DNA of 39,900 nucleotides. It comes from Rhodoferax sp. OV413. Its GTDB lineage: Bacteria; Pseudomonadota; Gammaproteobacteria; Burkholderiales; Burkholderiaceae_C. Position numbers and translations under genes: made by a program. The notes under the pieces were generated by a model. It ran no database searches. It worked only from the letters and a program-made list of their open reading frames with translations, and was not told the DNA's origin. This document shows positions 16,559-25,207 of the stretch, piece after piece. The DNA is taken from NCBI RefSeq assembly GCF_945881795.1, contig NZ_CAMCVG010000012.1, positions 1 through 39,900 on the forward strand. Reading direction: 5' to 3'. How positions within the stretch are numbered: position 1 is the first letter of the stretch; every line of letters starts with the position of its first letter.

Positions 16559-17962
16559 ATGTCTGCCGTGCCTTTTTCGCCTGATAGCCTCGATTCCGAT
16601 CGCCAAATTGCCCAGCTCCGGGTGCCACCGCATTCCATTGAAGGCGAGTCCAGCGTTATTGGCGGCTTGTTGCTGGACAATGAGGCATGGGACCGTCTCA
16701 GCGACATCCTGATGGATGCGGACTTTTACCGTTATGAGCACCGGCTGATCTATGCCGCAATCGGCAAGCTGATCAACGACAACAAGCCCGCCGACGTGAT
16801 CACCGTATTCGAGCACCTGCAGAGCCTTGGCAAGGCTGATGAGGTGGGCGGGTTGTCTTATTTGAACTCACTGGCCCAGTACGTTCCCAGCGCGAGCAAC
16901 ATCCGGCGGTATGCCGAAATCGTGCGGGACCGGGCCATTCTGCGCAGGCTGGTCAGCGCCAGCGATGAGATTGCGACCAATGCCTTTAACCCCAAAGGGC
17001 GGGCGGTTTCGGAGATTCTCGACGAGTCCGAGCAGAAGATTTTCAATATCGGTGAGGCCGGCAAACGCAACCAGCAGGGTTTTCAGTCCATGGACACCTT
17101 GGTTGTCAAGCTGCTCGACCGCGTGCAGGAGATGGCCGACAACCCCAACGATGTGACGGGGGTGCCAACCGGCTTTATTGACTTCGACCGCTTGACCGCG
17201 GGCCTGCAAGCGGGCGATCTGATCGTGTTGGCCGCACGCCCGTCCATGGGCAAGACCGCGCTGGCCATCAATATTGCGGAGCATGTGGCCTTGCATGAGC
17301 AATTGCCTGTCGCGATTTTCTCCATGGAAATGGGCGCAGCCCAGCTGGCTGTGCGTATCGTCGGCTCTATTGGCCGGGTGGACCAAAGCCACTTGCGCAC
17401 CGGCAAGCTCACAGACGACGAGTGGCCCCGCCTCTCAGAGGCGATTGAGAAACTGCGCACGATCTCCCTGCATATCGACGAAAGCGCCGGCTTGACTTCG
17501 AGTGAACTGCGAGCCAACGCGCGCCGTTTGGCCCGCAACTGCGGGCAGCTGGGTCTGATTGTGGTGGATTACCTTCAGCTCATGAGCGGAAGCAGCAACG
17601 ACGGCGAAAACCGTGCTACCGAACTCGGCGAGATTTCGCGGGGACTCAAGCAGCTTGCGCGCGAGCTGAAGTGCCCGGTGATTGCGCTGTCGCAGCTCAA
17701 CCGGTCGGTGGAGCAGCGCCCGGATAAGCGGCCAATGATGAGCGACTTGCGCGAATCCGGGGCTATCGAGCAGGACGCGGACATCATCATGTTCATCTAC
17801 CGCGACGAGTACTACACCAAAGACCAGTGCAAGGAGCCCGGGGTGGCTGAGGTGATCATCGCCAAGCAGCGTAACGGCCCGACGGGCACGGTCAAGCTCG
17901 CCTTCATGAACCGCTTCACCAAGTTCGAAAACCTGGCGCATGGCGGCAGCGGCGACTATTAG
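16559..17962 (+). CDS. dnaB: Replicative DNA helicase DnaB
   Basis: The 467-residue hexameric helicase unwinds DNA at the replication fork. The N-terminal collar domain opens with VPPHSIEGESSVIGGLLLDNEAWDR-like sequence. The RecA-like domain has Walker A ARPSMGKTALA near residue 225, FSMEMGAAQLAVR, Walker B LIVVDYLQLM and the C-terminal SDLRESGAIEQDADIIMFIYRDE. The start at 16559 has AAGGAG 4 bp upstream; the frame is open back to 16472, but that part is arginine-rich and not conserved. Confidence 0.97.
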   Translation: MSAVPFSPDSLDSDRQIAQLRVPPHSIEGESSVIGGLLLDNEAWDRLSDILMDADFYRYEHRLIYAAIGKLINDNKPADVITVFEHLQSLGKADEVGGLSYLNSLAQYVPSASNIRRYAEIVRDRAILRRLVSASDEIATNAFNPKGRAVSEILDESEQKIFNIGEAGKRNQQGFQSMDTLVVKLLDRVQEMADNPNDVTGVPTGFIDFDRLTAGLQAGDLIVLAARPSMGKTALAINIAEHVALHEQLPVAIFSMEMGAAQLAVRIVGSIGRVDQSHLRTGKLTDDEWPRLSEAIEKLRTISLHIDESAGLTSSELRANARRLARNCGQLGLIVVDYLQLMSGSSNDGENRATELGEISRGLKQLARELKCPVIALSQLNRSVEQRPDKRPMMSDLRESGAIEQDADIIMFIYRDEYYTKDQCKEPGVAEVIIAKQRNGPTGTVKLAFMNRFTKFENLAHGGSGDY

Positions 17963-17997
17963 CCTTTTCCGACAGCCGATCTAAACGTCCAAAAGAA

Positions 17998-18065
17998 AAG
18001 CGCTGGATGCCAAATCGGCCTCCAGCGCTTATAGGGTATGCGCAAGCAGCTACAAAATCTATAGC
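17998..18065 (+). repeat. Dispersed repeat between dnaB and phoH, with hairpin
   Basis: The right part (18011-18065) aligns without gaps to copies at 31206-31260, 4954-5008 and, in reverse, 22331-22385. The left part forms a perfect hairpin AAGCGCTGGA (17998-18007) / TCCAGCGCTT (18021-18030), with GCC/GGC pairing inside. The right end has GCTA ... TAGC (18049-18065). It overlaps the last two codons and the stop codon of phoH and lies in a convergent region, so it may also act as a transcription end. Confidence 0.75.
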
Positions 18066-19768
18066 ACTTCGCTGGCAAAGTCTGCTAGGCGGGAGCGCTC
18101 ACCGCGGGCCAGGGTGATGTGCCCGCCGTGCGGCCATCCCTTGAACTTGTCCACCGCAAAGGTCAGACCCGATGAGCCCTCGGTGAGGTACGGCGTATCG
18201 ATCTGGGCCAGGTTGCCCATGCAAATGATCTTCGTGCCGGGGCCGGCGCGGGTAATGAGCGTCTTCATCTGCTTGGGCGTCAGATTTTGCGCCTCGTCGA
18301 TGATCACGTACTTGTTCAAAAACGTGCGGCCGCGCATGAAGTTCATGCTCTTGATTTTGACCCGGCTGCGGATGAGCTCATTGGTGGCAGCGCGGCCCCA
18401 CTCGCCGGAGGCGTTGTCTGTCTTGCCCAGAACCTCCAGGTTGTCGTCCAGCGCGCCCATCCAGGGGCCCATCTTCTCTTCTTCGGTGCCAGGCAGGAAT
18501 CCGATGTCCTCGCCCACGCTGACGGTGGCGCGGGTGACGATGATTTCGGTGTAGCGCCTGTCATCGAGCACCTGCGTCAAGCCGGCGGCAAGCGCCATCA
18601 GCGTCTTGCCGGTACCGGCTGTACCCGTCAGGGTGACGAAGTCGACCTCGGGGTCGGTCAGCAGGTTCATGGCGAAGTTTTGTTCTCGGTTGCGGGTGGT
18701 TACGCCCCAGACGGAGTTCTTCAGGTGGTTGAAGTCCTTGAGGGTTTTGAGCACCGCAGTGGTGCCGCGGATTTCGGTCACGCGGGCATAAAGGCTCGGC
18801 TCGCCGGGCGACTCGAAATACACAAACTGATTGATCAGCATCTGCGGAACCACCGGTCCATCCACCTTGTAGAAGGTGTGCGGGCCTTGCTGCCAGCTCT
18901 CCACCGCCTGGCCGTGCGTCGCCCAGAAGTCGGTGGGTAGCGCCAGCGAGCCGGAGTAGAGCAGGTCGCCGTCTTCCAGCGTTTTGTCGTTCTGGTAGTC
19001 GTCGGTGGCAAGCCCCAGGGCGCGGGCCTTGACCCGCATATTGATGTCCTTGGACACCAGCACGACTTCGCGCGGGGCAAAGTGCTGACGCAGGGCCTCC
19101 ACCACTCCCAGAATCTGGTTGTCCGCCTTGCCCTGTGGCAGGCTGGTGGGCAGCGTGTAGTTCAGCGGCTGCGTCTGGAACATCAGCTTGCCGCGGGCAT
19201 CTTTGTGGCCGGTGCTATCCAGAGAAAGTCCAGCGGTAATGTCGGCATCGGGCGCGCCGGCGAGTGAATCCAGCGTGCGGCTGGTCTGGCGGGCATTGCG
19301 GGCGACTTCGGTCATGCCCTTCTTGTGGCCGTCGAGCTCCTCGAGCACGATCATGGGCAGATAGATGTCGTGTTCCTCAAAGCGGAACAGGCACATCGGG
19401 TCATGCAACAAGACATTGGTGTCTAGCACAAACAGCTTCTTGGGGCCGTTGGGCTTGGACTTCTTGCTGCGCTTGGCCTGCGCGCCCGGCGCCGCAAGGC
19501 TGGCAACGGTGCGTCCGATGGCGGGGTCTGCTGCCGAAACGGGCACCGGCGCAGTGGCAGGGAATGGTGCGCGGGTCAAAGCAGGGGATTGCGTTGACTT
19601 CTTGGACGAGCGGGCGCTGGACCGCTCGGTAGGCGGCTCTGCATATTCTGTGATCGGAGCTTCTTGTGCGGTCTTGCGGGCCGTGCGGGAGGCAACTCGC
19701 GCTGGCGTTTCAAAGTCCTTGGCGCTCAATCGGTCGGCACGCTTGGACGGGGCAGGTGGCAGTGGCAT
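18059..19768 (-). CDS. PIN domain-PhoH ATPase protein (PhoH2 type)
   Basis: The 569-residue protein has a basic, Ser/Pro-rich N-terminal region of about 105 residues, a PIN ribonuclease domain (KLFVLDTNVLLHDPMCLFRF from about residue 108, then VLEELDGHKKG) and a PhoH ATPase domain with Walker A TGTAGTGKT near residues 382-390 and VIIDEAQNLTPKQMKTLITRAG. PIN-PhoH proteins are thought to be RNA helicase/ribonucleases. The last codons (GTG CTA TAG) lie in the dispersed repeat. The Shine-Dalgarno is weak at the chosen ATG. The N-terminal region is low complexity, so the true start could be further downstream. Confidence 0.93.
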   Translation of the reverse strand: MPLPPAPSKRADRLSAKDFETPARVASRTARKTAQEAPITEYAEPPTERSSARSSKKSTQSPALTRAPFPATAPVPVSAADPAIGRTVASLAAPGAQAKRSKKSKPNGPKKLFVLDTNVLLHDPMCLFRFEEHDIYLPMIVLEELDGHKKGMTEVARNARQTSRTLDSLAGAPDADITAGLSLDSTGHKDARGKLMFQTQPLNYTLPTSLPQGKADNQILGVVEALRQHFAPREVVLVSKDINMRVKARALGLATDDYQNDKTLEDGDLLYSGSLALPTDFWATHGQAVESWQQGPHTFYKVDGPVVPQMLINQFVYFESPGEPSLYARVTEIRGTTAVLKTLKDFNHLKNSVWGVTTRNREQNFAMNLLTDPEVDFVTLTGTAGTGKTLMALAAGLTQVLDDRRYTEIIVTRATVSVGEDIGFLPGTEEEKMGPWMGALDDNLEVLGKTDNASGEWGRAATNELIRSRVKIKSMNFMRGRTFLNKYVIIDEAQNLTPKQMKTLITRAGPGTKIICMGNLAQIDTPYLTEGSSGLTFAVDKFKGWPHGGHITLARGERSRLADFASEVL

Positions 19769-19817
19769 GTAGTGGGCTCACAGAAGGTGGAGAAATGGAA
19801 ACCATGCCGGAAAAGCG

Positions 19818-19848
19818 AAAAAGCCGCCTTGAGCCAAGGCGGCTTTTT
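19818..19848 (-). terminator. Terminator after the Bcp-type peroxiredoxin gene
   Basis: Perfect 13-bp arms AAAAAGCCGCCTT / AAGGCGGCTTTTT with a 5-nt loop. A and T runs at both ends make it potentially bidirectional, but the only gene running into it is the peroxiredoxin gene on the minus strand, whose stop lies about 100 bp away. It also insulates phoH. Confidence 0.8.
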
Positions 19849-19945
19849 GAGTCAACGCGGTTGCGGGCTTCAACGGCATGCGAGTCATTATGCATGAGCC
19901 GGGTGACGCACAGCGTCCGCCGGATGCATCAAACCGACATGCGCT

Positions 19946-20446
19946 TTATGCGGTGGCGGCAGCGGCAGCCGCGGCTGCCTTTTTGAGTGCTTTGACGGCT
20001 TTGAGCACATCGTCTACATGGCCGGGGACCTTAAGGCCGCGCCATTCTTCCTTCACCAAGCCGTCCGCGCCGACAAGGAAGGTGCTGCGCTCAATGCCCT
20101 TCACCTTTTTGCCGTACATGATCTTGTTCTTGACCACGCCGAACATGTGGCACATCTTTTCTTCGGTGTCGGCGATCAGCTCGAAGGGTAATTCCAGCTT
20201 GGTCTTGAAGTCGTCATGCGACTTCATGTTGTCACGGGAGACGCCGAACACCTCGGCGCCGGCTTTCACAAAGTCTTTGTATTTGTCCCTGAACTGCATG
20301 GCTTCAGTGGTGCAGCCAGGGGTGTTGTCCTTGGGGTAAAAGTAGAGCACCATGGTCCTGCCCACATGGCTGGTGTTGGTCACCTTGATGCCGCCGGTGG
20401 CATTGGCCTCGAATTCGGGGAGGGGTTTGTTGACAACAATCGCCAT
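19946..20446 (-). CDS. bcp: Bcp/PrxQ-type thiol peroxidase
   Basis: The 166-residue cytoplasmic peroxiredoxin reduces hydrogen and organic peroxides with thioredoxin. The active-site segment is FYPKDNTPGCTTEAMQFRD with peroxidatic C45. The Cys found five residues later in E. coli Bcp (C50) is Met here, while C99 (EKMCHMFGV) is kept. The end is lysine plus a run of eight alanines (KKAAAAAAAATA), an extension beyond the usual 155 or so residues. The ATG at 20446 is preferred over a TTG at 20458 because the family begins there; no strong ribosome binding site is seen. Confidence 0.93.
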   Translation of the reverse strand: MAIVVNKPLPEFEANATGGIKVTNTSHVGRTMVLYFYPKDNTPGCTTEAMQFRDKYKDFVKAGAEVFGVSRDNMKSHDDFKTKLELPFELIADTEEKMCHMFGVVKNKIMYGKKVKGIERSTFLVGADGLVKEEWRGLKVPGHVDDVLKAVKALKKAAAAAAAATA

Positions 20447-20612
20447 AAGGAATCTCAATCTCGGTGTTTCAGCTCGGCATGCCGGGCGTTTCAGTCCTGG
20501 GAGGCAGCGTCGAAAGTGACAGCATTTCTTCGCTCTGGACCGCAGCCGGTGATTTTACTCTGAAAACATCGCGCAAGCGATCCCGCTCCGGGTGCCTTTT
20601 GCTGGTTGCCTT

Positions 20613-20978
20613 CTAGACGATGAGTGCCGCCACAACCCTGCGGCCTTCGCCTGACAAAAAGTTATAGGTGCGGCAGGCAGCCTGGGTGTCCATGGTTTCC
20701 AGGCCGATTCGGCGGGTGTAAAGCGGGGTGAGCCATTGGGGGTGCGGAAACCGGATGCTTGAGCCGCTGCCAAACAAAACCAGCTCAGATTCAAATGCGG
20801 CCAATGCTTCAAAGTGACTTTCTGCAAGCTCCTCAAACCCTGCGCAATCCCATGGCTGGCAGATGCCTTGGCTGCTCAGGACGATGCTGGATTGGTATTT
20901 TTCGCCATTCACCTTAATCCAGCCCGGCCCGTAACCGGTGATGGTCGGGCCCTGAATGGCATCGGGAATGAATTTCAT
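20613..20978 (-). CDS. Mth938-like (DUF498/NDUFAF3-related) protein
   Basis: The 121-residue protein has the compact Mth938 domain: ITGYGPGWIKVNGEKYQSSIVL, then ELVLFGSGSSIRFPHP, RRIGLETMDTQAACRTYNFL and the final GRRVVAALIV. The mitochondrial homologue NDUFAF3 is a complex I assembly factor; the bacterial role is not established. The start at 20978 matches the family N-terminus (MKFIPDAIQG); the frame remains open to 21059, but the added sequence is basic and unconserved. It diverges from alaA. TATAAT on the minus strand at 21060-21065 is a possible -10. Confidence 0.85.
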   Translation of the reverse strand: MKFIPDAIQGPTITGYGPGWIKVNGEKYQSSIVLSSQGICQPWDCAGFEELAESHFEALAAFESELVLFGSGSSIRFPHPQWLTPLYTRRIGLETMDTQAACRTYNFLSGEGRRVVAALIV

Positions 20979-21100
20979 GGCGGCTCGGTGAGGTTGGGGC
21001 AAACGGCGGGTTGTGCAGCGCACGGCGGGAGGGCGGCTGCGGGGCCGAACTGTGGTCAAATTATAGGTTTCGCCCCGCGCTGACTCCTTCCGGAGGGACT

Positions 21101-22327
21101 TTGAAAACCATACAGAAATCTGCCAAGCTGGCCAATGTGCTTTACGACATCCGCGGGCCCATCATGGACGCCGCGCGCCAGATGGAAGACGAGGGCCAGA
21201 AGATCATCAAGCTCAATCTGGGCAACCTGGCACCGTTTGGTTTTGATGCGCCCGAGGAAATCCAGCAGGACATGATCCGCAACCTGCCCAACTCGGCCGG
21301 TTACTCTGACAGCAAAGGCATTTTTGCGGCCCGCAAGGCGGTCATGCACGAGACCCAAAAGCAGGGCATTGCCGGTGTGACCCTGGATGACATCTATCTG
21401 GGCAATGGCGCCAGCGAGTTGATCACCATGGCGACCAACGCGCTGCTGGATAACGGCGACGAGCTCCTGCTCCCCATGCCCGACTACCCCCTCTGGACGG
21501 CGGCGGCCAGCCTCTCAGGCGGCACGCCGGTGCACTACCTGTGCGACGAAGCCGGGGGCTGGATGCCCGATCTGGACGACATCCGCGCCAAGATCACCCC
21601 GCGTACCAAGGGCATCGTGGTCATCAACCCTAACAACCCGACCGGTGTTTTGTATTCCACCGAGCTGCTGCAAGGCATCGTGCACATTGCCCGCGAGCAC
21701 GGGCTGGTCATCCTGGCTGATGAGGTCTACGACAAGGTGTTGTACGACGGAGTGAAGCATGTGGCGCTGGCTGCGCTGTCCACCGATGTACTCACGCTCA
21801 CCTTCAACTCCTTGTCCAAGAGCTACCGCTCCTGCGGCTACCGCGCCGGCTGGATGGTGGTGTCGGGTAATAAAAAGGCAGCAGCAGACTACATCGAGGG
21901 GCTCAACATGCTGTCGAACATGAAGCTGTGCTCCAACGTGCCCGGGCAGTGGGCCATTCAGACCGCGTTGGGCGGCTACCAGAGCATCAACGATCTGGTG
22001 TGTGAGGGCGGGCGTCTACGCCGCCAGCGCGACCTGGCTTATGCGCTGATTACTGCGATTCCTGGTGTGAGCTGCGTGAAGCCGCAGGCGGCGCTGTATA
22101 TGTTCCCCCGGCTCGATCCCACGGTGTACCCCATCGCTGACGACCGGCAGTTCTTTCTGGAGCTCCTGCGCGAAACCCGCGTGATGCTGGTGCAAGGCAC
22201 CGGCTTTAACTGGCACGCGTCGGACCACTTCCGCATCGTTTTTCTGCCGCACGAGGACGATTTGCGCGAGGCCATTGGCCGGATTGCCAGGTTTCTGGAA
22301 CACTACCGCAAACGCTTCGGCACCTGA
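21101..22327 (+). CDS. alaA: Alanine aminotransferase AlaA (PLP-dependent, class I)
   Basis: The 408-residue enzyme should transfer the amino group from glutamate to pyruvate. It follows E. coli AlaA almost throughout: KLANVLYDIRGPIMDAAR, LNLGNLAPFGFDAPEEI, PLWTAAASLSGG, DLDDIRAKITPRTKGIV, NPNNPTG, PLP lysine K240 in NSLSKSYR, and ALGGYQSIND. The start is a TTG at 21101, which gives MKTIQKSAKL, matching the N-terminus of E. coli AlaA, with GGAGGG 3 bp upstream. The open frame to 21011 is not family sequence. It begins the alaA-hom-thrC-moe/moa block. Confidence 0.95.
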   Translation: MKTIQKSAKLANVLYDIRGPIMDAARQMEDEGQKIIKLNLGNLAPFGFDAPEEIQQDMIRNLPNSAGYSDSKGIFAARKAVMHETQKQGIAGVTLDDIYLGNGASELITMATNALLDNGDELLLPMPDYPLWTAAASLSGGTPVHYLCDEAGGWMPDLDDIRAKITPRTKGIVVINPNNPTGVLYSTELLQGIVHIAREHGLVILADEVYDKVLYDGVKHVALAALSTDVLTLTFNSLSKSYRSCGYRAGWMVVSGNKKAAADYIEGLNMLSNMKLCSNVPGQWAIQTALGGYQSINDLVCEGGRLRRQRDLAYALITAIPGVSCVKPQAALYMFPRLDPTVYPIADDRQFFLELLRETRVMLVQGTGFNWHASDHFRIVFLPHEDDLREAIGRIARFLEHYRKRFGT

Positions 22328-22330
22328 AGC

Positions 22331-22385
22331 ACTCTGAAATTGATAGCTGCCCACGCATACCCGGCAACGGCCCGAAGCACTTTTT
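22331..22385 (-). repeat. Dispersed repeat between alaA and hom, reverse orientation
   Basis: Aligned without gaps to the reverse complement of 18011-18065, 33 of 55 positions agree, including TAGCTGC and CGCATACCC. It fills most of the 72-bp gap between alaA and hom. Confidence 0.6.
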
Positions 22386-22399
22386 AACCTGAAGACGAT

Positions 22400-23743
22400 A
22401 TGAAACCGATACAAGTAGGCCTGCTCGGCATTGGCACCGTAGGAAGCGGCACCTTCCATGTGCTCCAGCGCAACCAACAAGAAATTCAGGGCCGCGCCGG
22501 TCGCGGCATCGAGATCACCATGGTGGCTGACCTGGACGTTGAGCGCGCAATGAGAATCGTCGGGCCCGACGTACAAGTGGTCAATGACGCGCGGGCGGTG
22601 ATTGCCAACCCCGAGATCGACATCGTCGTCGAGCTGATCGGCGGCTACGGCATTGCCAAGGCGCTGGTGCTTGAGGCCATTGCGGCGGGCAAACACGTGG
22701 TCACCGCCAACAAGGCACTGCTGGCAGTGCATGGCACCGAAATTTTTGCGGCCGCCTCTGCCAAAGGCGTCATGGTGGCGTTTGAAGCGGCGGTGGCCGG
22801 CGGCATTCCCATCATCAAGGCGCTGCGCGAGGGGCTGACCGCCAACCGCATCCAGTGGATCGCCGGCATCATCAACGGCACGACTAATTTCATCCTCTCG
22901 GAAATGCGCGACAAGGGGCTGGACTTTGACGTCGCGCTCAAAGAAGCGCAAGCCCTGGGTTATGCCGAAGCCGACCCGACCTTTGACATCGAAGGCGTGG
23001 ACGCCGCCCACAAGATCACCCTGATGAGCGCCATTGCGTTCGGCATCCCGGTGCAGTTTGACAAGGCCTATGTGGAAGGCATCACCAAGCTGGGAGCCGC
23101 AGACATCAAATACGCCGAGCAGCTGGGCTACCGCATCAAGCTGCTGGGAATTGCCAAGCGCCGGCTTCCTGACGCGACCCATCGCGCGGATGGCATCGAG
23201 CTGCGCGTGCACCCCACCCTGGTCCCGGCCAAGCGCCTGATTGCCAATGTGGAGGGCGCAATGAACGCGGTGATGGCCCATGGCGATGCGGTAGGCACCA
23301 CGCTTTACTACGGCAAGGGCGCGGGCTCCGAGCCCACCGCCAGCGCGGTGATTGCCGACCTGGTCGACATCACGCGCCTGCACACCGCAGACGCGGCCCA
23401 ACGCGTGCCGCCCCTGGCCTTTCAGCCCGGCGCGATGCGCAACACCCCGGTGCTGCCGATGGGCGAGGTGTTTACCAGTTACTACCTGCGCCTGCGCGTA
23501 GCAGACGAAGCCGGCGTGCTCGCCCGGGTCACCGGCCTGCTGGCCGAGGCCGGCATCAATATCGACGCGGTGCTCCAGCGCGAGGCCGATGAGGTGAGCG
23601 GCGAGGCGGCCACGCAGACCGACGTCATCATCCTGACCCACGACTGCATGGAAGCCAAGATGGACGAGGCACTCGCCCGCATGCAGGCGCTGCCCACCGT
23701 GCTGCAACCCATTACCCGCATCCGCAAGGAAGAGCTGGCCTGA
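22400..23743 (+). CDS. hom: Homoserine dehydrogenase
   Basis: The 447-residue enzyme reduces aspartate semialdehyde to homoserine, the branch point to threonine and methionine. The Rossmann motif GLLGIGTVGSGT is at the N-terminus. The catalytic domain has VTANKALLAVHG, GGIPIIKALREGL, GIINGTTNFILSEM and EADPTFDIEGVDAAHKITLM. A C-terminal ACT domain (LRLRVADEAGVLARVTGLL, about residues 360-435) suggests allosteric control by threonine. thrC follows after 25 bp. Confidence 0.97.
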   Translation: MKPIQVGLLGIGTVGSGTFHVLQRNQQEIQGRAGRGIEITMVADLDVERAMRIVGPDVQVVNDARAVIANPEIDIVVELIGGYGIAKALVLEAIAAGKHVVTANKALLAVHGTEIFAAASAKGVMVAFEAAVAGGIPIIKALREGLTANRIQWIAGIINGTTNFILSEMRDKGLDFDVALKEAQALGYAEADPTFDIEGVDAAHKITLMSAIAFGIPVQFDKAYVEGITKLGAADIKYAEQLGYRIKLLGIAKRRLPDATHRADGIELRVHPTLVPAKRLIANVEGAMNAVMAHGDAVGTTLYYGKGAGSEPTASAVIADLVDITRLHTADAAQRVPPLAFQPGAMRNTPVLPMGEVFTSYYLRLRVADEAGVLARVTGLLAEAGINIDAVLQREADEVSGEAATQTDVIILTHDCMEAKMDEALARMQALPTVLQPITRIRKEELA

Positions 23744-23768
23744 GCGCGACGAACCACGACACCCCCGA

Positions 23769-25196
23769 ATGCAATACATCTCTACCCGCGGCAACCCCGA
23801 CCGCAAGCGTTTTTGTGAAATCCTGCTCGAAGGACTGGCGCCCGACGGCGGGCTCTATCTCCCGGTGGCCTACCCGCAGGTGGATGCCGCCCTGTTGGCT
23901 GCCCTACGACGTGTGTACCACGAGCAGGGCTATGCCGCGCTGGCGTTTGAAATCCTCTCGCTCTACATCGACGACATTCCGGCTGAGGACCTGCGGGCCC
24001 TGTGCGCCAAGACCTACACCGCTGAGGTTTTTGGCACCGGCGAAATCGTGCCGCTGCGCCATTTGCAAGAAGGTGTCTGGATCGAGGCCCTGTCCAATGG
24101 CCCCACGCTGGCCTTTAAAGACATGGCGATGCAGCTGCTGGGCAATCTGTTCGAGTACGAACTGGCCCGCCGCGGCGAAGAAATCAACATTCTGGGCGCC
24201 ACCAGTGGCGACACCGGCAGCGCGGCCGAACACGCTATGCGCGGCAAAAAGGGCGTGCGCGTCTTCATGACCAGCCCGTTCGGCCGCATGAGCCCTTTCC
24301 AGCAGGCGCAAATGTTCAGCCTGCAGGACGCCAACATCTACAACATCGCCATCAGGGGCGTGTTCGACGACTGCCAGGACATCGTGAAGGCCGTCTCCAA
24401 CGACCTCGAGTTCAAGCGCAAATACAAGATCGGCACCGTCAACTCCATCAACTGGGCGCGCTTACTGGCGCAGGTGGTCTACTACTTCGCCGGCTACATC
24501 CAGGCCACTGACAACGACCAGCAAAAGGTCAGCTTCGCGGTGCCCAGCGGCAACTTCGGCAATGTCTGCGCCGGCCATGTGGCGCGCCAGATGGGCCTGC
24601 CGATCGACAAGCTGGTGGTCGCCACCAACGAGAACGACGTGCTCGATGAGTTTTTCCGTACCGGCGTGTACCGCGTTCGCGGCACGGCCGACACGCACGA
24701 GACTTCCAGCCCGTCGATGGACATCTCCAAGGCCAGCAACTTCGAGCGCTTTGTGTTCGACCTGCTGGGCCGAGACGGCGCGCGTACCAAGGCCCTGTTT
24801 GGCGAAGGCCTGTCCCAAACCGGCCGGTTCGACCTCAGCGCCGATCCCGCCTTTAGCCAGGCCGCAAGCCGCTATGGTTTTGTGAGCGGCCGGAGCACGC
24901 ATGCCAACCGTCTTGACACTATTCGCAGAACATTTGATCAACACGGCATGGTGATTGATACCCACACCGCTGACGGCTTGAAGGTCGCGCTCGAGCACCT
25001 CAGCCCCGGCGTGCCGATGGTGGTGCTCGAGACGGCGCTGCCCATCAAATTTGCCGCCACAGTGGTGGAGGCCCTTGGCCGCGAGCCTGACCGGCCGCCG
25101 CAGTTTGAGGGCATCGAGGCCCTGCCTAAGCGCGTGCTGGTGATGGACGCCGATGTGGCCGGCGTGAAGGCGATCATCGAGCGCGAGTGCGCCTGA
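23769..25196 (+). CDS. thrC: Threonine synthase
   Basis: The 475-residue PLP enzyme converts O-phosphohomoserine to threonine. It begins MQYISTRGNPDRKRFCEILLEG-like and has the PLP lysine K117 in GPTLAFKDMAMQLLG, then GATSGDTGSAAEHAM and FAVPSGNFGNVCAGHVA. Length matches the longer, E. coli/yeast-like class of threonine synthases. The gene sits 25 bp after hom, and moeA follows after 11 bp, so the threonine and molybdopterin genes may share a transcript. Confidence 0.97.
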   Translation: MQYISTRGNPDRKRFCEILLEGLAPDGGLYLPVAYPQVDAALLAALRRVYHEQGYAALAFEILSLYIDDIPAEDLRALCAKTYTAEVFGTGEIVPLRHLQEGVWIEALSNGPTLAFKDMAMQLLGNLFEYELARRGEEINILGATSGDTGSAAEHAMRGKKGVRVFMTSPFGRMSPFQQAQMFSLQDANIYNIAIRGVFDDCQDIVKAVSNDLEFKRKYKIGTVNSINWARLLAQVVYYFAGYIQATDNDQQKVSFAVPSGNFGNVCAGHVARQMGLPIDKLVVATNENDVLDEFFRTGVYRVRGTADTHETSSPSMDISKASNFERFVFDLLGRDGARTKALFGEGLSQTGRFDLSADPAFSQAASRYGFVSGRSTHANRLDTIRRTFDQHGMVIDTHTADGLKVALEHLSPGVPMVVLETALPIKFAATVVEALGREPDRPPQFEGIEALPKRVLVMDADVAGVKAIIERECA

Positions 25197-25207
25197 GGGT
25201 TCAGCAG

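Noticed and set aside
22016-23806. Minus-strand open frame of 596 codons opposite alaA and hom
   Set aside because: It spans two real genes on the other strand and shows no motif; the length is explained by the scarcity of stop codons in GC-rich DNA.
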